From assembly GCA_016714815.1 (NCBI GenBank), contig JADKBZ010000004.1, positions 248,001 through 312,000 on the forward strand: DNA of 64,000 bases, in the 5' to 3' direction. Shown here in pieces: positions 10,296 through 19,900 of the stretch. The first letter of the stretch is position 1, and the number at the start of each line of letters is the position of its first letter. Both the position numbers and the translations under genes were made by a program. The notes below the pieces were generated by a model. That model was not told where the DNA came from and did not search any database. It saw only the letters and a list, made by a program, of their open reading frames with translations. This DNA is from Holophagales bacterium. GTDB lineage: Bacteria; Acidobacteriota; Thermoanaerobaculia; UBA5066.

Positions 10296-11486
10296 ATGGA
10301 CGAAACGCGCGCTCCCGAGACTCCGGGACGGCTTCTGGCCCGGCTGAGCGATCCCGCCCTGCGCCCGATCGCCGAGAAGGTCCTCGCCCGGGAGAGGCTC
10401 TCGTTCGAGGACGGCCTCGTTCTCTTCCGGTCGCCCGACTTCCTCGGCGTCGGGGCCCTCGCGAACCGCGAGCGGGAGCGGCGCCACGGCAACACCGGCT
10501 ACTACAACGTCAACCGCTACCTCAACCCGACGAACCTCTGCTGGGTCGACTGCGGCCTCTGCGCCTGGGCCCGCAAGCCGGGCGTGGCCGGCGGCTACAC
10601 GATGGCGATCGAGGAAGCCGTCCGCGAGGCGGCCGCCGGGTGGCACGACGGCATCACCGAGCTCCACGTCGTCGGCGGCCTCCACCCGTCGCTCCCCTAC
10701 GACTACTACACCAGCCTCCTGCGCACGCTCCGGGCCCGCTTTCCCGGTGTCCACATCAAGGCGTGGACGATGGTCGAGCTCGACTGGATCGCGCGCGTCG
10801 GGAAGAAGGACCTCCTCGAGACGATCCTCGAGCTGAAGGACGCCGGGATGGACTCCTGCCCCGGCGGAGGGGCCGAGATCTTCGCGAAGCGGGTCCGCGA
10901 CGTCATCTGCACGAACAAGATCGACGGAGAGAGGTGGCTCGAGATCGCCCGCCTCTGCCACGTGAACGGCGTGAAGACGAACGTGACGATGCTCTACGGC
11001 TCCATCGAGACCGACGAGGAGCGCGTCGACCACTTCCTCAGGATCCGAGAGCTGCAGGACGAGACGCAGGGCTTCCTCGGGTTCATCCCGCTCGCGTTCC
11101 ACCCCGACGGCACTCCCTTCGCGCACCTCCCCGCCACGAGCGGCACCCTCGACCTGCGGGTCATCGCGGCCGCCCGCCTCCTCCTCGACAACCTCGACCA
11201 CGTCAAGGCGTACTGGGTCCAGATCGGGGAGAAGTTCGCGCCGGTCGCCCTCCACTTCGGGGCCGACGACCTCGTCGGGACGGTGACCGAGGAGACGATC
11301 ACCCACGCCGCGGGGGCGACGACCGAGGCGGGCCTGACCCGGCTCGAGATGGAACGCCTGATCCGCTCGTCGGGCCGCGATCCCGTCGAGCGCGACGCGT
11401 TCTACGAGAGGGTCGTTCGCGACGCCGAGGGCCGCGTCGTCCGGGCGAACCGGCACGATTTCGCTCCGGGCGCGCCGGAATCCTGA
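10296..11486 (+). CDS. mqnE: aminodeoxyfutalosine synthase (radical SAM)
   Basis: A 396-residue radical SAM protein. The [4Fe-4S] motif is CxxxCxxC (NLCWVDCGLCAWARK, around residue 82), followed by GGYTM and by ELHVVGGLHPSLPYDYY, which match MqnE rather than MqnC. MqnE condenses the chorismate-derived enolpyruvyl benzoate with SAM to give aminofutalosine, the first committed carbon-carbon step of futalosine menaquinone synthesis. The start could instead be GTG 10254, which overlaps the upstream stop as GTGA; ATG 10296 has GGAG nine bases upstream. No other mqn gene is in this window. A strong terminator follows. Confidence 0.9.
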   Translation: MDETRAPETPGRLLARLSDPALRPIAEKVLARERLSFEDGLVLFRSPDFLGVGALANRERERRHGNTGYYNVNRYLNPTNLCWVDCGLCAWARKPGVAGGYTMAIEEAVREAAAGWHDGITELHVVGGLHPSLPYDYYTSLLRTLRARFPGVHIKAWTMVELDWIARVGKKDLLETILELKDAGMDSCPGGGAEIFAKRVRDVICTNKIDGERWLEIARLCHVNGVKTNVTMLYGSIETDEERVDHFLRIRELQDETQGFLGFIPLAFHPDGTPFAHLPATSGTLDLRVIAAARLLLDNLDHVKAYWVQIGEKFAPVALHFGADDLVGTVTEETITHAAGATTEAGLTRLEMERLIRSSGRDPVERDAFYERVVRDAEGRVVRANRHDFAPGAPES

Positions 11487-11501
11487 CGCCGGAAAGACGA
11501 A

Positions 11502-11535
11502 GCGCCCCGGACCGCGAGGTCCGGGGCGCCCTTTT
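11502..11535 (+). terminator. intrinsic terminator after mqnE
   Basis: A perfect 12-bp stem GCGCCCCGGACC/GGTCCGGGGCGC with a GCGA tetraloop, followed by CCTTTT. It ends the MFS-zinc-ribbon-mqnE run. degP converges from the other side and its transcripts would meet the same hairpin, though without a good T-run on that strand. Confidence 0.9.
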
Positions 11536-11555
11536 CAGCGGATCGGCGGAGGCCG

Positions 11556-13091
11556 TCAGTCCTTCAGGCGGACCGCGGCGATGAAGTTCGCCGGGCGCGG
11601 CCCCGGCCGGTGGACGTAGAACCGGGCGAAACGGGCGTCCCCCGCCTTCTTGAGCTCGGCGCGGAAGCCGGCGACGTTCGAGACGGCCGTGCCGTTCACC
11701 TCCTGGACGACGTCCCCTTCGCGCAGGCCGGCGTCCCCGGCGGCCGAAACGGGCTTGACGTGCGTCAGGACGACGCCCTCGATGTCCTTGCCGATGGAGT
11801 AGCTGTTGCGAAAGGCGGGGGAGAGGTCGTCGATGGAGATCCCGATCTTCTCGCGGTTCTCGTCGGAAGCGGGTTCCGGCTCGGGAGCCTCACCTTCCTC
11901 GCGGCGCGTCTCGAGCGTCGCCACGGTCGTCTTCTCCTGGCCTCCGCGGATGAAGGTGAGCGTCACCTTGGTTCCGGGACGCTTGCCGGAGACGTAGTCG
12001 ATGAGGTCGCGGTTGTGCTTCACCGGGGCCTGGTCGACGCGGATGATCACGTCCTCGTGGCGGATCCCGGCCTTGTCCGCCGGCATCCCCTTCTCCACCG
12101 ACTGGACGAGCGCGCCGTCGCGGCTCTTGAGGCCGAGCGACTCCTGCACGTCGGCCTCGATCGGGCCGATCTGGATGCCGAGGAAACCCCGGACGACCTT
12201 CCCTTCCTTCAGCTGCGGGACGAGGTTCTTCGCGACGTTGATCGGCACGGCGAAGCCGATGTTCTGCGCCATGCGGGAGATCGCGGTGTTGATCCCGACG
12301 ACCTCGCCCGCGACGTTCACGAGCGGGCCGCCCGAGTTGCCGAAGTTGATCGCGGCGTCGGTCTGGATGAGGTTCTCGAACGAGCGCGTCACGTTCGAGA
12401 GGCCCGGCGCGCGCCCCTTGCCGGAAACGACGCCGACGGTCACGGTCTTCTCGAACTGGAGCGGGTCGCCGATCGCCATGACCCATTCGCCCACCCGGAT
12501 CCGGTCGGAGTCGCCGATGGCGAGCGTCGGGAAGGGTTTCGCCCCCTCGATCTTCAGGAGCGCGAGGTCGGTCGCCGGGTCACGCCCGACGACCTTGGCC
12601 TTGTAGACGTCGGTCTCCCCCACCGTCACCTCGACCTTCTCGGCCCCGTCGATGACGTGGTTGTTCGTCAGGACGAACCCGCTGGCCTCGATGAGGAATC
12701 CCGTCCCGCCAGACTGCTGCTGCTGCTCCTCCTCCTGGTCCCCGCGCTGCTGGCGGTCGGGTCCGAAGGGGTGGAACGGCGTCCCCTCGCCGAAGAAGCG
12801 CTCCATGCCGCCCTTGCGCTGGCTGGGCTTGATGATGTCCGTCGAGCGGATCGAGACGACCGCCGGCATCACCCGTTCCGCGATGTCGGCGAAGGACGGG
12901 AGCCCTGCGACGGCCGGACGGGCGGAGGCCGACGCCACCGCGGGGGCGGCCGCCGCCGCGGACGGGTCGGCGGCGGCGGCCCGGGTGAAGTCCAGGCTAC
13001 CGGCGAGAATCATCCCGAAGACCACCGCCGCGAGGACGAGAGCCGAAAGAGAGAGAACTTTGGTCTTGGTCTGCATGGCATCCTTCTTCAT
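11556..13091 (-). CDS. DegP/HtrA-type periplasmic serine protease
   Basis: A protein of about 511 residues with an N-terminal signal/anchor segment (residues 12-35) and a trypsin-like domain. The catalytic triad is visible: His in TNNHVIDGA (~145), Asp in DPATDLALLKI (~175) and Ser in FGNSGGPLV (~253). Two PDZ domains follow, the first with GFLGIQIG and the second from KIGISIDDLSP. A Gln/Glu-rich loop (~118-128) precedes the protease core, like the LA loop of DegP. It degrades or refolds misfolded envelope proteins. The start could be GTG 13097 or ATG 13091; neither has a strong ribosome site. Confidence 0.93.
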   Translation of the reverse strand: MKKDAMQTKTKVLSLSALVLAAVVFGMILAGSLDFTRAAAADPSAAAAAPAVASASARPAVAGLPSFADIAERVMPAVVSIRSTDIIKPSQRKGGMERFFGEGTPFHPFGPDRQQRGDQEEEQQQQSGGTGFLIEASGFVLTNNHVIDGAEKVEVTVGETDVYKAKVVGRDPATDLALLKIEGAKPFPTLAIGDSDRIRVGEWVMAIGDPLQFEKTVTVGVVSGKGRAPGLSNVTRSFENLIQTDAAINFGNSGGPLVNVAGEVVGINTAISRMAQNIGFAVPINVAKNLVPQLKEGKVVRGFLGIQIGPIEADVQESLGLKSRDGALVQSVEKGMPADKAGIRHEDVIIRVDQAPVKHNRDLIDYVSGKRPGTKVTLTFIRGGQEKTTVATLETRREEGEAPEPEPASDENREKIGISIDDLSPAFRNSYSIGKDIEGVVLTHVKPVSAAGDAGLREGDVVQEVNGTAVSNVAGFRAELKKAGDARFARFYVHRPGPRPANFIAAVRLKD

Positions 13092-13177
13092 GACCACAGG
13101 AGTATTGCAAGGCTCATGCCTGCGGGATCGTGTCGTTCAGGCTGTATCGGGAAGCCGGATTGTCGCCCGCCGGAGGC

Positions 13178-14401
13178 TCATCTGGGAAGAAGGGGCCGTG
13201 GCGGGGTCTTTCCCGAATCGAAAGAGTCGAGCTCGTCCGGCCGGATGTTGTAGAGGAACGAGATCGTCACCCCTTCGCGGGGGTTCGGAAAATCCGGCGG
13301 AAGGGGGCGGAAGGGGCTGGAGTTCTGGATGGCCTTCATCGAGGCGTTGTCGAAGGGGGGCACTCCGGACGAGACGAGGAGCCGGAGCCCTTCCACCCGG
13401 CCGTCCCTCATCAGGAAGAAGCGGACCGTCAGGCGCCCCTTCATCCCGTAGTGGGCGAGCTTCGGGATTTCCCAGTTTCGCTTGATCTTCCGGATCATCT
13501 CGGCCGCATAGGGACCCCACTCGTAGCCCTTCGTGTCGAACGAGAGAGGGCCCGAGTCGACGAAGCCCCCTTCCGATTCCCAGCCGCCCCCCTCGTCGCC
13601 GCCGCCGCCCGAACGCCCTTCCTGGGCGGCGACGCGAGCCGCCTCCGCGGCGGAGATCTGCTTGAGGGGGCTGGAGGCCAGCCCCGCCAGCCCCTTCGTG
13701 ACCGGCGTCCCTTTCGCCGACTCCGACACGTCCGCCGGGGTTCCGGTTCCCTCGCCCGCGGCGGCCTGCGCCTTGCGCGCGGCCTCGGCCGCGGCCAGGG
13801 CCTCCTCGCTCTCGCCGCGCCCCTCTCCCCGCTTTCCCTGGTCGGCATCCTGGATTCCGGGCTTGGCGACCGACTTCGGCGTCTCGGCCCTCGGGAACTG
13901 CGGATCGCCGCCTCCCGCCTTCCGGTCGAGGTCGGACGGCCGGGGGTTCGGCCCGGGGGAGGAAGCTTTCGGCCCGGGTGCGGGGTAGAACTGGATCGGG
14001 ATCGGGGGCTGGGAAGGAGGGACCGCCCAGAGCTTGTTGAGACCCAGCAGGTCGGGAGGGAGCTCGTCCGGACCCGGAGCCGGCGCCTCCCGGCCGGTCC
14101 CCACCAGGAAGAGCAGGACCAGGAGGGCGTGAAGCAGTACGGAAAGAAGCACGGCGCGGTCCGTCGTGAAGCCCCACGGGGAAGGCTCCCGGTCCTTCTC
14201 GACCTCTTCCTCGAGATCGAGGGCCAGAAGAGGTACGGGGACTTCCTCGACCGCGACCGGCACGGACCGGGCGAACGGGTCCTGGGCAGGATCCAGCCCT
14301 CCCGGCGGTGGCCACGGGATGGGAAGGGCGTCCTCCGGACGGGACGGGTCGAGGCTCAACAGGCTCTGCGTGTCTATCTTCAATTTCGAGGGTGACGACA
14401 C
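13178..14401 (-). CDS. TonB-like energy transducer
   Basis: A protein of about 407 residues. An N-terminal cytoplasmic part rich in Pro and acidic residues precedes one membrane segment (AVLLSVLLHALLVLLFLVG). A long Pro/Ala/Gly-rich periplasmic linker follows, then a C-terminal TonB-type domain (KIKRNWEIPKLAHYGMKGRLTVRFF, DGRVEGLRLLVSSG, then the FRPLPPDFP turn). TonB couples the ExbBD proton gradient to outer-membrane receptors. ExbB and ExbD are not in the window, so it may serve another motility or transport system. The start is uncertain: GTG 14401 is chosen because codon usage upstream of it turns atypical; ATG 14470 is the alternative. Confidence 0.75.
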   Translation of the reverse strand: MSSPSKLKIDTQSLLSLDPSRPEDALPIPWPPPGGLDPAQDPFARSVPVAVEEVPVPLLALDLEEEVEKDREPSPWGFTTDRAVLLSVLLHALLVLLFLVGTGREAPAPGPDELPPDLLGLNKLWAVPPSQPPIPIQFYPAPGPKASSPGPNPRPSDLDRKAGGGDPQFPRAETPKSVAKPGIQDADQGKRGEGRGESEEALAAAEAARKAQAAAGEGTGTPADVSESAKGTPVTKGLAGLASSPLKQISAAEAARVAAQEGRSGGGGDEGGGWESEGGFVDSGPLSFDTKGYEWGPYAAEMIRKIKRNWEIPKLAHYGMKGRLTVRFFLMRDGRVEGLRLLVSSGVPPFDNASMKAIQNSSPFRPLPPDFPNPREGVTISFLYNIRPDELDSFDSGKTPPRPLLPR

Positions 14402-14486
14402 GAATGGTCGTTCGGATCGCCGTATGGGAACTCCGTGCCACACCTTTCGGCGGACTCCGGGCGCGCGCATCTTAACCGCCGTCGGC

Positions 14487-14517
14487 TTGATCCGAATGCC
14501 CCATCGGTGGTATGAAT
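14487..14517 (+). promoter_or_regulatory. candidate promoter for the rimP operon
   Basis: TTGATC at 14487-14492 and TATGAA at 14511-14516, separated by 18 bases, give a reasonable sigma70-type match in an otherwise very G+C-rich region. Transcription would start near 14523, about 30 bases before the hairpin at 14551. Confidence 0.5.
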
Positions 14518-14550
14518 CACCTTCTGGGAGCTGACTTTCAAGGTCTTGAG

Positions 14551-14575
14551 GGTGGGCTTCAACGCCCACCTTTTT
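14551..14575 (+). terminator. terminator-like hairpin in rimP leader (possible attenuator)
   Basis: The stem GGTGGGC/GCCCACC has a TTCAAC loop and is followed directly by TTTTT. It lies downstream of the candidate promoter and upstream of rimP, so transcription of the operon must read through it. Similar hairpins in front of rimP are known in gammaproteobacteria (rimP leader). Confidence 0.7.
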
Positions 14576-14622
14576 CATTGGTGACGCCCCTCAACGAAGA
14601 TCCGACCGGCTGGCTAGGTGAC

Positions 14623-15096
14623 GTGGTGAGATCCGACATTCCGATCAGCGCCGAGACCCTCGGTCGCATTCGCGAGGCCCTCGCCGGGCGAGGGCTGGAG
14701 CTGTGCCACGCCGGCTGGGTCCCGGGCCCGAGAAAAGGCAAGCTGACGCTCACGATCGACCGCGAAGGCGGGGTGAATCTCGACGACTGCGAGGCCGCCT
14801 CCCACCTCGCCGACGAGATCCTCGACGCCGGCGAGGAGCTCCCCGGCGCGTACCTGCTCGAGGTCGAGTCCCCCGGCCTCGACCGGCCCCTCTGGACGCT
14901 CGACGACTGTCGCCGCTTCGCCGGCAGCCGCGTCCGCGTCGCCACGAACGTGCCGGTCGACGGCGCGAAAAGGCTGAAAGGCCTTCTCGAGTCCGTCGAA
15001 GGCGACTCCCTGATCGTCATGGACGAGGACCGCAAGCGCCGCTACACTGTTCGGTTCGGCGACGTCAAGGTCGTCCGCTTGATCCCCGTTTACTGA
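14623..15096 (+). CDS. rimP: ribosome maturation factor RimP
   Basis: A 157-residue protein of normal RimP length. It has the conserved LTLTIDREGGVNLDDCEAASHLADEILD segment in the N-terminal domain, the ESPGLDRPLWTLDDCRRFAGSRV signature and a C-terminal SH3-like domain ending RFGDVKVVRLIPVY. RimP is needed for 30S subunit maturation. The start is GTG 14623 (or GTG 14626), with AGGTGA just upstream; the open frame extends further 5' but through the leader hairpin, which argues against earlier starts. It is the first gene of the operon continuing into nusA. Confidence 0.9.
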   Translation: MVRSDIPISAETLGRIREALAGRGLELCHAGWVPGPRKGKLTLTIDREGGVNLDDCEAASHLADEILDAGEELPGAYLLEVESPGLDRPLWTLDDCRRFAGSRVRVATNVPVDGAKRLKGLLESVEGDSLIVMDEDRKRRYTVRFGDVKVVRLIPVY

Positions 15097-15150
15097 AGCC
15101 GAGCCCGACCTTTCACCTCGCCGCATGGACGCATGGAGTAACCCGACACG

Positions 15151-16938
15151 ATGAGCTCGACCGAGGCCCCGCCCACCGCCTCCCGGCCCAGGACGGCCCG
15201 TTCCGCGAAGGCCGCCAAGGCGGCCAAGGCCCCGCCCCCGACCAAGGCGATCGAGATGCTCGACGCGCTCAAGGCCGCCTCGCGCGACAAGGAGATCGAG
15301 CTCGACAGGCTCATCTCCGCGCTCGAGGAGGCGGTCGCGACGGCAGCGCGCAAGGTCTACAAGGTGCGTGAGATCACCGCGCGATTCGACCCGGCCACCG
15401 GCGGGCTGACGGCGTGGACCCCTTACCGGATCGTCGACCAGAAGACGAAGCCGGAGGTTCCCGCGGCACCGGAGATCGATCCGGAAGACCTCCCGATCGG
15501 CTACGTGGCGCCTCCGCCCCGGGTCGCCGAGACGGACGCCGAGAAGGAGATCCGCCTCCCCTGGATCGAGGTCCTCCCCGAGGAAGTCCCCGCTCTCCTC
15601 TCGGGAGAGCTGTCCGGGCAGAGCTGGCAGGTCGTCCGCGACCCCGACGGCTCGGCAACCGCCGTCTCGCACGAGGAGGCCGCGGTCGGCGACGAGATCC
15701 GCTTCTTCCGTTCGACGGAAGGGCTGGGGCGTATCGCCGCCCAGAGCGCCAAGCAGGTGCTCTACCAGAAGGTCCGCGAGGCCGAGCGGGACAACATCTA
15801 CAACGAGTACGCCCCCAAGGTGGGAGAGCTGATCACCGGCACGGTGAAACGCTTCGAGCGCGGCGACATGATCGTCGACCTCGGTCGCACCGAGGCGGTC
15901 ATCCCGCGCGAGCACCAGTCCCGGGCCGAGCGGTACACCCAGGGGGAGCGGGTCCGCGGGGTTCTCGTCGACGTCCATCGCAACCCCAAGGGAGCCCAGG
16001 TCGTCCTCTCCCGGACGGCCCCCGAGCTCCTGATGCGCCTCATGGAGATGGAGGTTCCCGAGATCTACGACGGGACCGTCATCATCCGCGGCTGCGTCCG
16101 CCAGCCCGGCGATCGCGCCAAGGTGGCGGTCTCCTCGCGCGAGCGCGACGTCGACCCGGTCGGCGCCTGCGTCGGAATGCGCGGCGCCCGCGTCCAGGCG
16201 ATCACGCGGGAGCTGCGCGGCGAGCGGATCGACATCATCCAGTTCTCCGAGGACGTCATCACCTACGCCCAGAACGCGCTCTCCCCGGCGAAGATCACCC
16301 GCGTCTCCCTCATGAACGCGGAAGAGGGGGTCGAGGAAGAGGGCGAGGAGACGATGCCGACCCTCGAGTGCATCGTCGAGGAAGACCAGCTCTCGCTCGC
16401 CATCGGCAAGCGCGGGCAGAACGTCCGCCTCGCTTCGGCGCTCGTCGGCGCCAAGATCGACATCAAGAGCGAGCAGGCCGTCAAGGAGCAGGTCGCCCAG
16501 GCCCTCCAGCGGATGCTCCTGGCCTCCCAGCGCCGCGGAACGGCGCTCGCCGAGATCCTCGATCTCGAGCCGGCCGCGCTCGAAGCGCTGGCGGCCGCGG
16601 GCTTCGAGACGGTGGGCGACGTCCTCGACGCCGACGGCGGCGAGGACGAGGACGCCACCGCGCGTCTCGACGGGGCCATCCCCGACGACGACGACCGCGC
16701 GGACGCCCTCGACGCGCTCAGGGCCTTCGAGTCCGCTCCCGCCGAGGAAGAGCCCGAGGAAGACGAATCCGACTTCCTCACCTCGGACGAGGACGGCGAG
16801 GGATCCGAAGAGACTGACGAGCCCGGTGAGACTGACGGATCCGAGGAAGCCGGCGCTGCCGGTACCGAGGACGCCACGGAAGAGACGGCGAGCGAGCCCG
16901 GGAATGCCGGGCCGGAGACGGAGAACCCCGAGAAGTGA
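15151..16938 (+). CDS. nusA: transcription termination/antitermination factor NusA
   Basis: A 595-residue protein. A 33-residue Lys/Ala/Pro-rich extension precedes the NusA N-terminal RNA-polymerase-binding domain (KAIEMLDALKAASRDKEIEL). There follow an S1 domain (about residues 220-290, VGELITGTVKRFERGDMIVD), two KH domains (GMRGARVQAI near 340 and AIGKRGQNVRLA near 417), a helix-hairpin-helix-like segment and an Asp/Glu-rich tail of about 100 residues. NusA controls pausing, intrinsic termination and antitermination. Its TGA overlaps a GTG of infB. The acidic tail and N-terminal extension are additions relative to the E. coli protein. Confidence 0.96.
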   Translation: MSSTEAPPTASRPRTARSAKAAKAAKAPPPTKAIEMLDALKAASRDKEIELDRLISALEEAVATAARKVYKVREITARFDPATGGLTAWTPYRIVDQKTKPEVPAAPEIDPEDLPIGYVAPPPRVAETDAEKEIRLPWIEVLPEEVPALLSGELSGQSWQVVRDPDGSATAVSHEEAAVGDEIRFFRSTEGLGRIAAQSAKQVLYQKVREAERDNIYNEYAPKVGELITGTVKRFERGDMIVDLGRTEAVIPREHQSRAERYTQGERVRGVLVDVHRNPKGAQVVLSRTAPELLMRLMEMEVPEIYDGTVIIRGCVRQPGDRAKVAVSSRERDVDPVGACVGMRGARVQAITRELRGERIDIIQFSEDVITYAQNALSPAKITRVSLMNAEEGVEEEGEETMPTLECIVEEDQLSLAIGKRGQNVRLASALVGAKIDIKSEQAVKEQVAQALQRMLLASQRRGTALAEILDLEPAALEALAAAGFETVGDVLDADGGEDEDATARLDGAIPDDDDRADALDALRAFESAPAEEEPEEDESDFLTSDEDGEGSEETDEPGETDGSEEAGAAGTEDATEETASEPGNAGPETENPEK

Positions 16939-19900
16939 AGACGATGTCCGCGAAGTTCACCGTAGCCGAGCTCGCCCGCATGATGGGCAAACCCCCCAAG
17001 GAGGTTCTCTTCCTCCTCCAGGGGATCGGGGTCGACGTGAAGTCGGCCGAATCCGTCCTCGATCCCGGGACCGCTCAGGCGATCCTGACGGGCAAGACCC
17101 AGGCCCCGAAGACGCTCATCGTCCGGCAGACGCCGCTCCCGACGCCTCCCGTGGCGGGAGCCGTCGGGACGCCGAAGCCGAAGGCCGAACGGGCCGCCCT
17201 CAAGCGGATCAAGATCGTCGAGAAGGGCTCCGATGCCGAGGCCGGGACGGCCTCCGACTCCGAGACTCTCGGCACCGAGGCGGTCGCGACCGCGCAACCG
17301 CCGGCCGCCCCTGCCGAACCGGCCACCGCGGCCACAGTGGCTGCAGTGGCTGCCGCCACGGTCGCCACGGTCGCGCCGGCGGAAGCCGCGGCCGCTCCGC
17401 CGGCCTCTCCCGCCCAGCCGGCTCCCGCGAAGGCCGCCGCCTCGATCGTCGAAGCCCCCGTGGCCGTCGCCGCACCCACCGCGAAGGCGGCGAAGGCGGC
17501 GAAGCACGTGGAACCGCCGGCGCCCGCGCCGGCCGCTCCCGAGCCCGCGCCCGAGCCGGTCCCCGTGGCCGCGAAGGCCGAACCGGCGGCGCCCGTCGCG
17601 GTCATCGCGCCTACCGCCCCCTCCGCAGCTTCGACGCCCCCGGCCCCGGCTGTCGCGGCGGTCGCAGCCGTCGGCGAGGTAGCCGAGCCGACCGCTCCGG
17701 CCCCGGTCGTGGCGCCCGCACCTCCCGTCGCCGCCACGGCTCCGGTGGAACCCGAGAGTCCGGCCGTGGCGCCGGGCTCCGAACCGGACAAGCCCCAGGC
17801 CGTGGAAGCCCCGAAGGCCGCCGCGCCTTCGGCTCATCCTCCGGCTGGAACCCACCCGCCCCGGCACCCCGCTCCGGCCAGACCTCTCGCGCCCCGTCCC
17901 GCGGCCCCCGCCGCGGCGGCCGGCGCCATTCGCCGGACCGCGAGCGGAATCCAGACCGCCTCTCCCGCCAGCCTTCGGGCGGCGGCGCAGAAGCCCGCGA
18001 CACCCGGGGCACGCCCCGGCGGTCCGGCGGGCGGCGCTCTCGGCCGCATCATGAAGCGGACGGGAGAGCCTTCCGTCCCCCGTCCGGCCGCTCCGCCCGC
18101 GATGCCGCAGCAGCAGCAGCCCCCCTCCTCGACGCCGTCCGCCTCGCACTACGCCCCGCACTCCCCGCAGTCGGTCCGCCCCTCTCCCGCGGTCACATCG
18201 CCGTCCGCAGCAGCCCGATCGGGCGTCTCCGGACGCGCGGTGATCGCGCCGCCGAGCGCAGCGACGATCCGGGCGGTGGCACGGCCGACTCCCGGCGCCG
18301 TCGTGGCGCGCCCCGCCACTCCCCCGCCCCCGACGCCCGGCACGTTCCAGCGGCCCGGAATGCCGCCGCGGCCGGGCTTCGCTCCCCGTCCCGGTGGCAG
18401 CTTTCCTCCCCGCCCCGGCATGCTCGGACGAGGGGGCCCGATGGCTCCCGCCATGCCTCCTCCGGCCGTCCCCGGGACCACCGACCGCCGTCGCAAGGAC
18501 GCCGTCAAGGGCGGCAGCGCGCTCCCCCCGAAGAAGGACGACGCCAAGAAGACCGCCTCCAAGAAGCTCCGGACGAAGGAAGCTTCCGCTCTCGCCACGA
18601 ACGTCCGGGACTACCTCGGCACCTACAAGGAAGACACTTACGAGGACGTTCCGGGCGGTATTCCGGGCGAGGGAGAGGAGAACGATCCGAATCGGCCGAT
18701 CTCCAAGTCGGCCCAGCGCCGCGCCGGCAAGCGGACGATGATGACCGAGACCGGCGCCGTGATCGAGGTCAAGAAGGACCAGAGCGGCCCCGTCTTCCTC
18801 TCCGAGGGCGTCACCGTCAAGGAGCTCTCCGAGAAGACCGGCATCCTCGCCAAGGACCTCGTCAAGGCCTTCCTCGGCCGCGGCATCCTGGCGGCGATCA
18901 ACCACCCCGTGAACCCGAACCTCGCCGTCGAGATCGCCCGCGATTTCGGCATCGAGGCCGCCGTCGTCTCCTTCGAGGAGGACCTCGAGCTCTCCCGCCA
19001 GCAGTCGCAGGCCGAAGACGCCGTCGAGAACGCCGCCTCCACCGCCGACAAGAAGCCCCGGGCTCCCGTCGTCACGGTCATGGGCCACGTCGACCACGGC
19101 AAGACCTCTCTCCTCGACGCCATCCGCAAGGCCAAGGTCGCCGAGGGCGAGGCGGGCGGCATCACCCAGCACATCGGCGCCTATCGCGTCGAGGTCAAGG
19201 GCCGCGCGATCGTCTTCCTCGACACGCCCGGCCACGAGGCCTTCACCATGATGCGCGCCCGCGGCGCCCGGGCGACGGACATCGTCGTCCTCGTCGTCGC
19301 GGCCGACGACGGCGTCATGCCGCAGACCGCCGAGGCGATCGACCACGCCCGCGCCGCCAAGGTGCCGGTCGTCGTCGCCATCAACAAGATCGACAAGCCC
19401 GAGGCGAACGTGATGAGGGTCAAGCAGGCCCTCGCCGACAAGGGCGTCCTCGTCGAGGAGTACGGCGGCGAGGTCGTCGCGTGCGAGATCTCCGCGAAGA
19501 AGCAGATCGGCATCGACGCGCTTCTCGAGATGATCCTCCTCCAGGCCGACCTCCTCGAGCTGAAGGCCGCCGTCGAAGGGCCCGCCCGCGGCGTCGTCCT
19601 CGAGGCCCGTCGCGAGGTGGGCCGCGGCACCCTCGCCACGGTCCTCGTCCAGCAGGGAACCCTCAAGGTCGGCGACGTCTTCTTCGCCGGCTCGGCCGTC
19701 GGCCGCGTCCGCGCGATGCTCGACGACCGGGGCCAGCGCGTCCTGTCGGCCGGCCCGGCGACCCCCGTCGAGGTCATGGGCTTCGACGACATCCCCAACT
19801 CGGGCGACTCCCTCCAGGTCGTCGAGGACGAGTCGAAGGCCCGCCAGGTCACCGGATTCCGCCAGCAGAAGGAGCGGGAAGAGGCCCTGGCCAAGACCTC

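Noticed and set aside
14551..14578. ATG 14578 as the start of the TonB-like protein
   Set aside because: The start would lie in the rimP leader hairpin, and codon usage upstream of ~14400 is unlike the rest of the gene.
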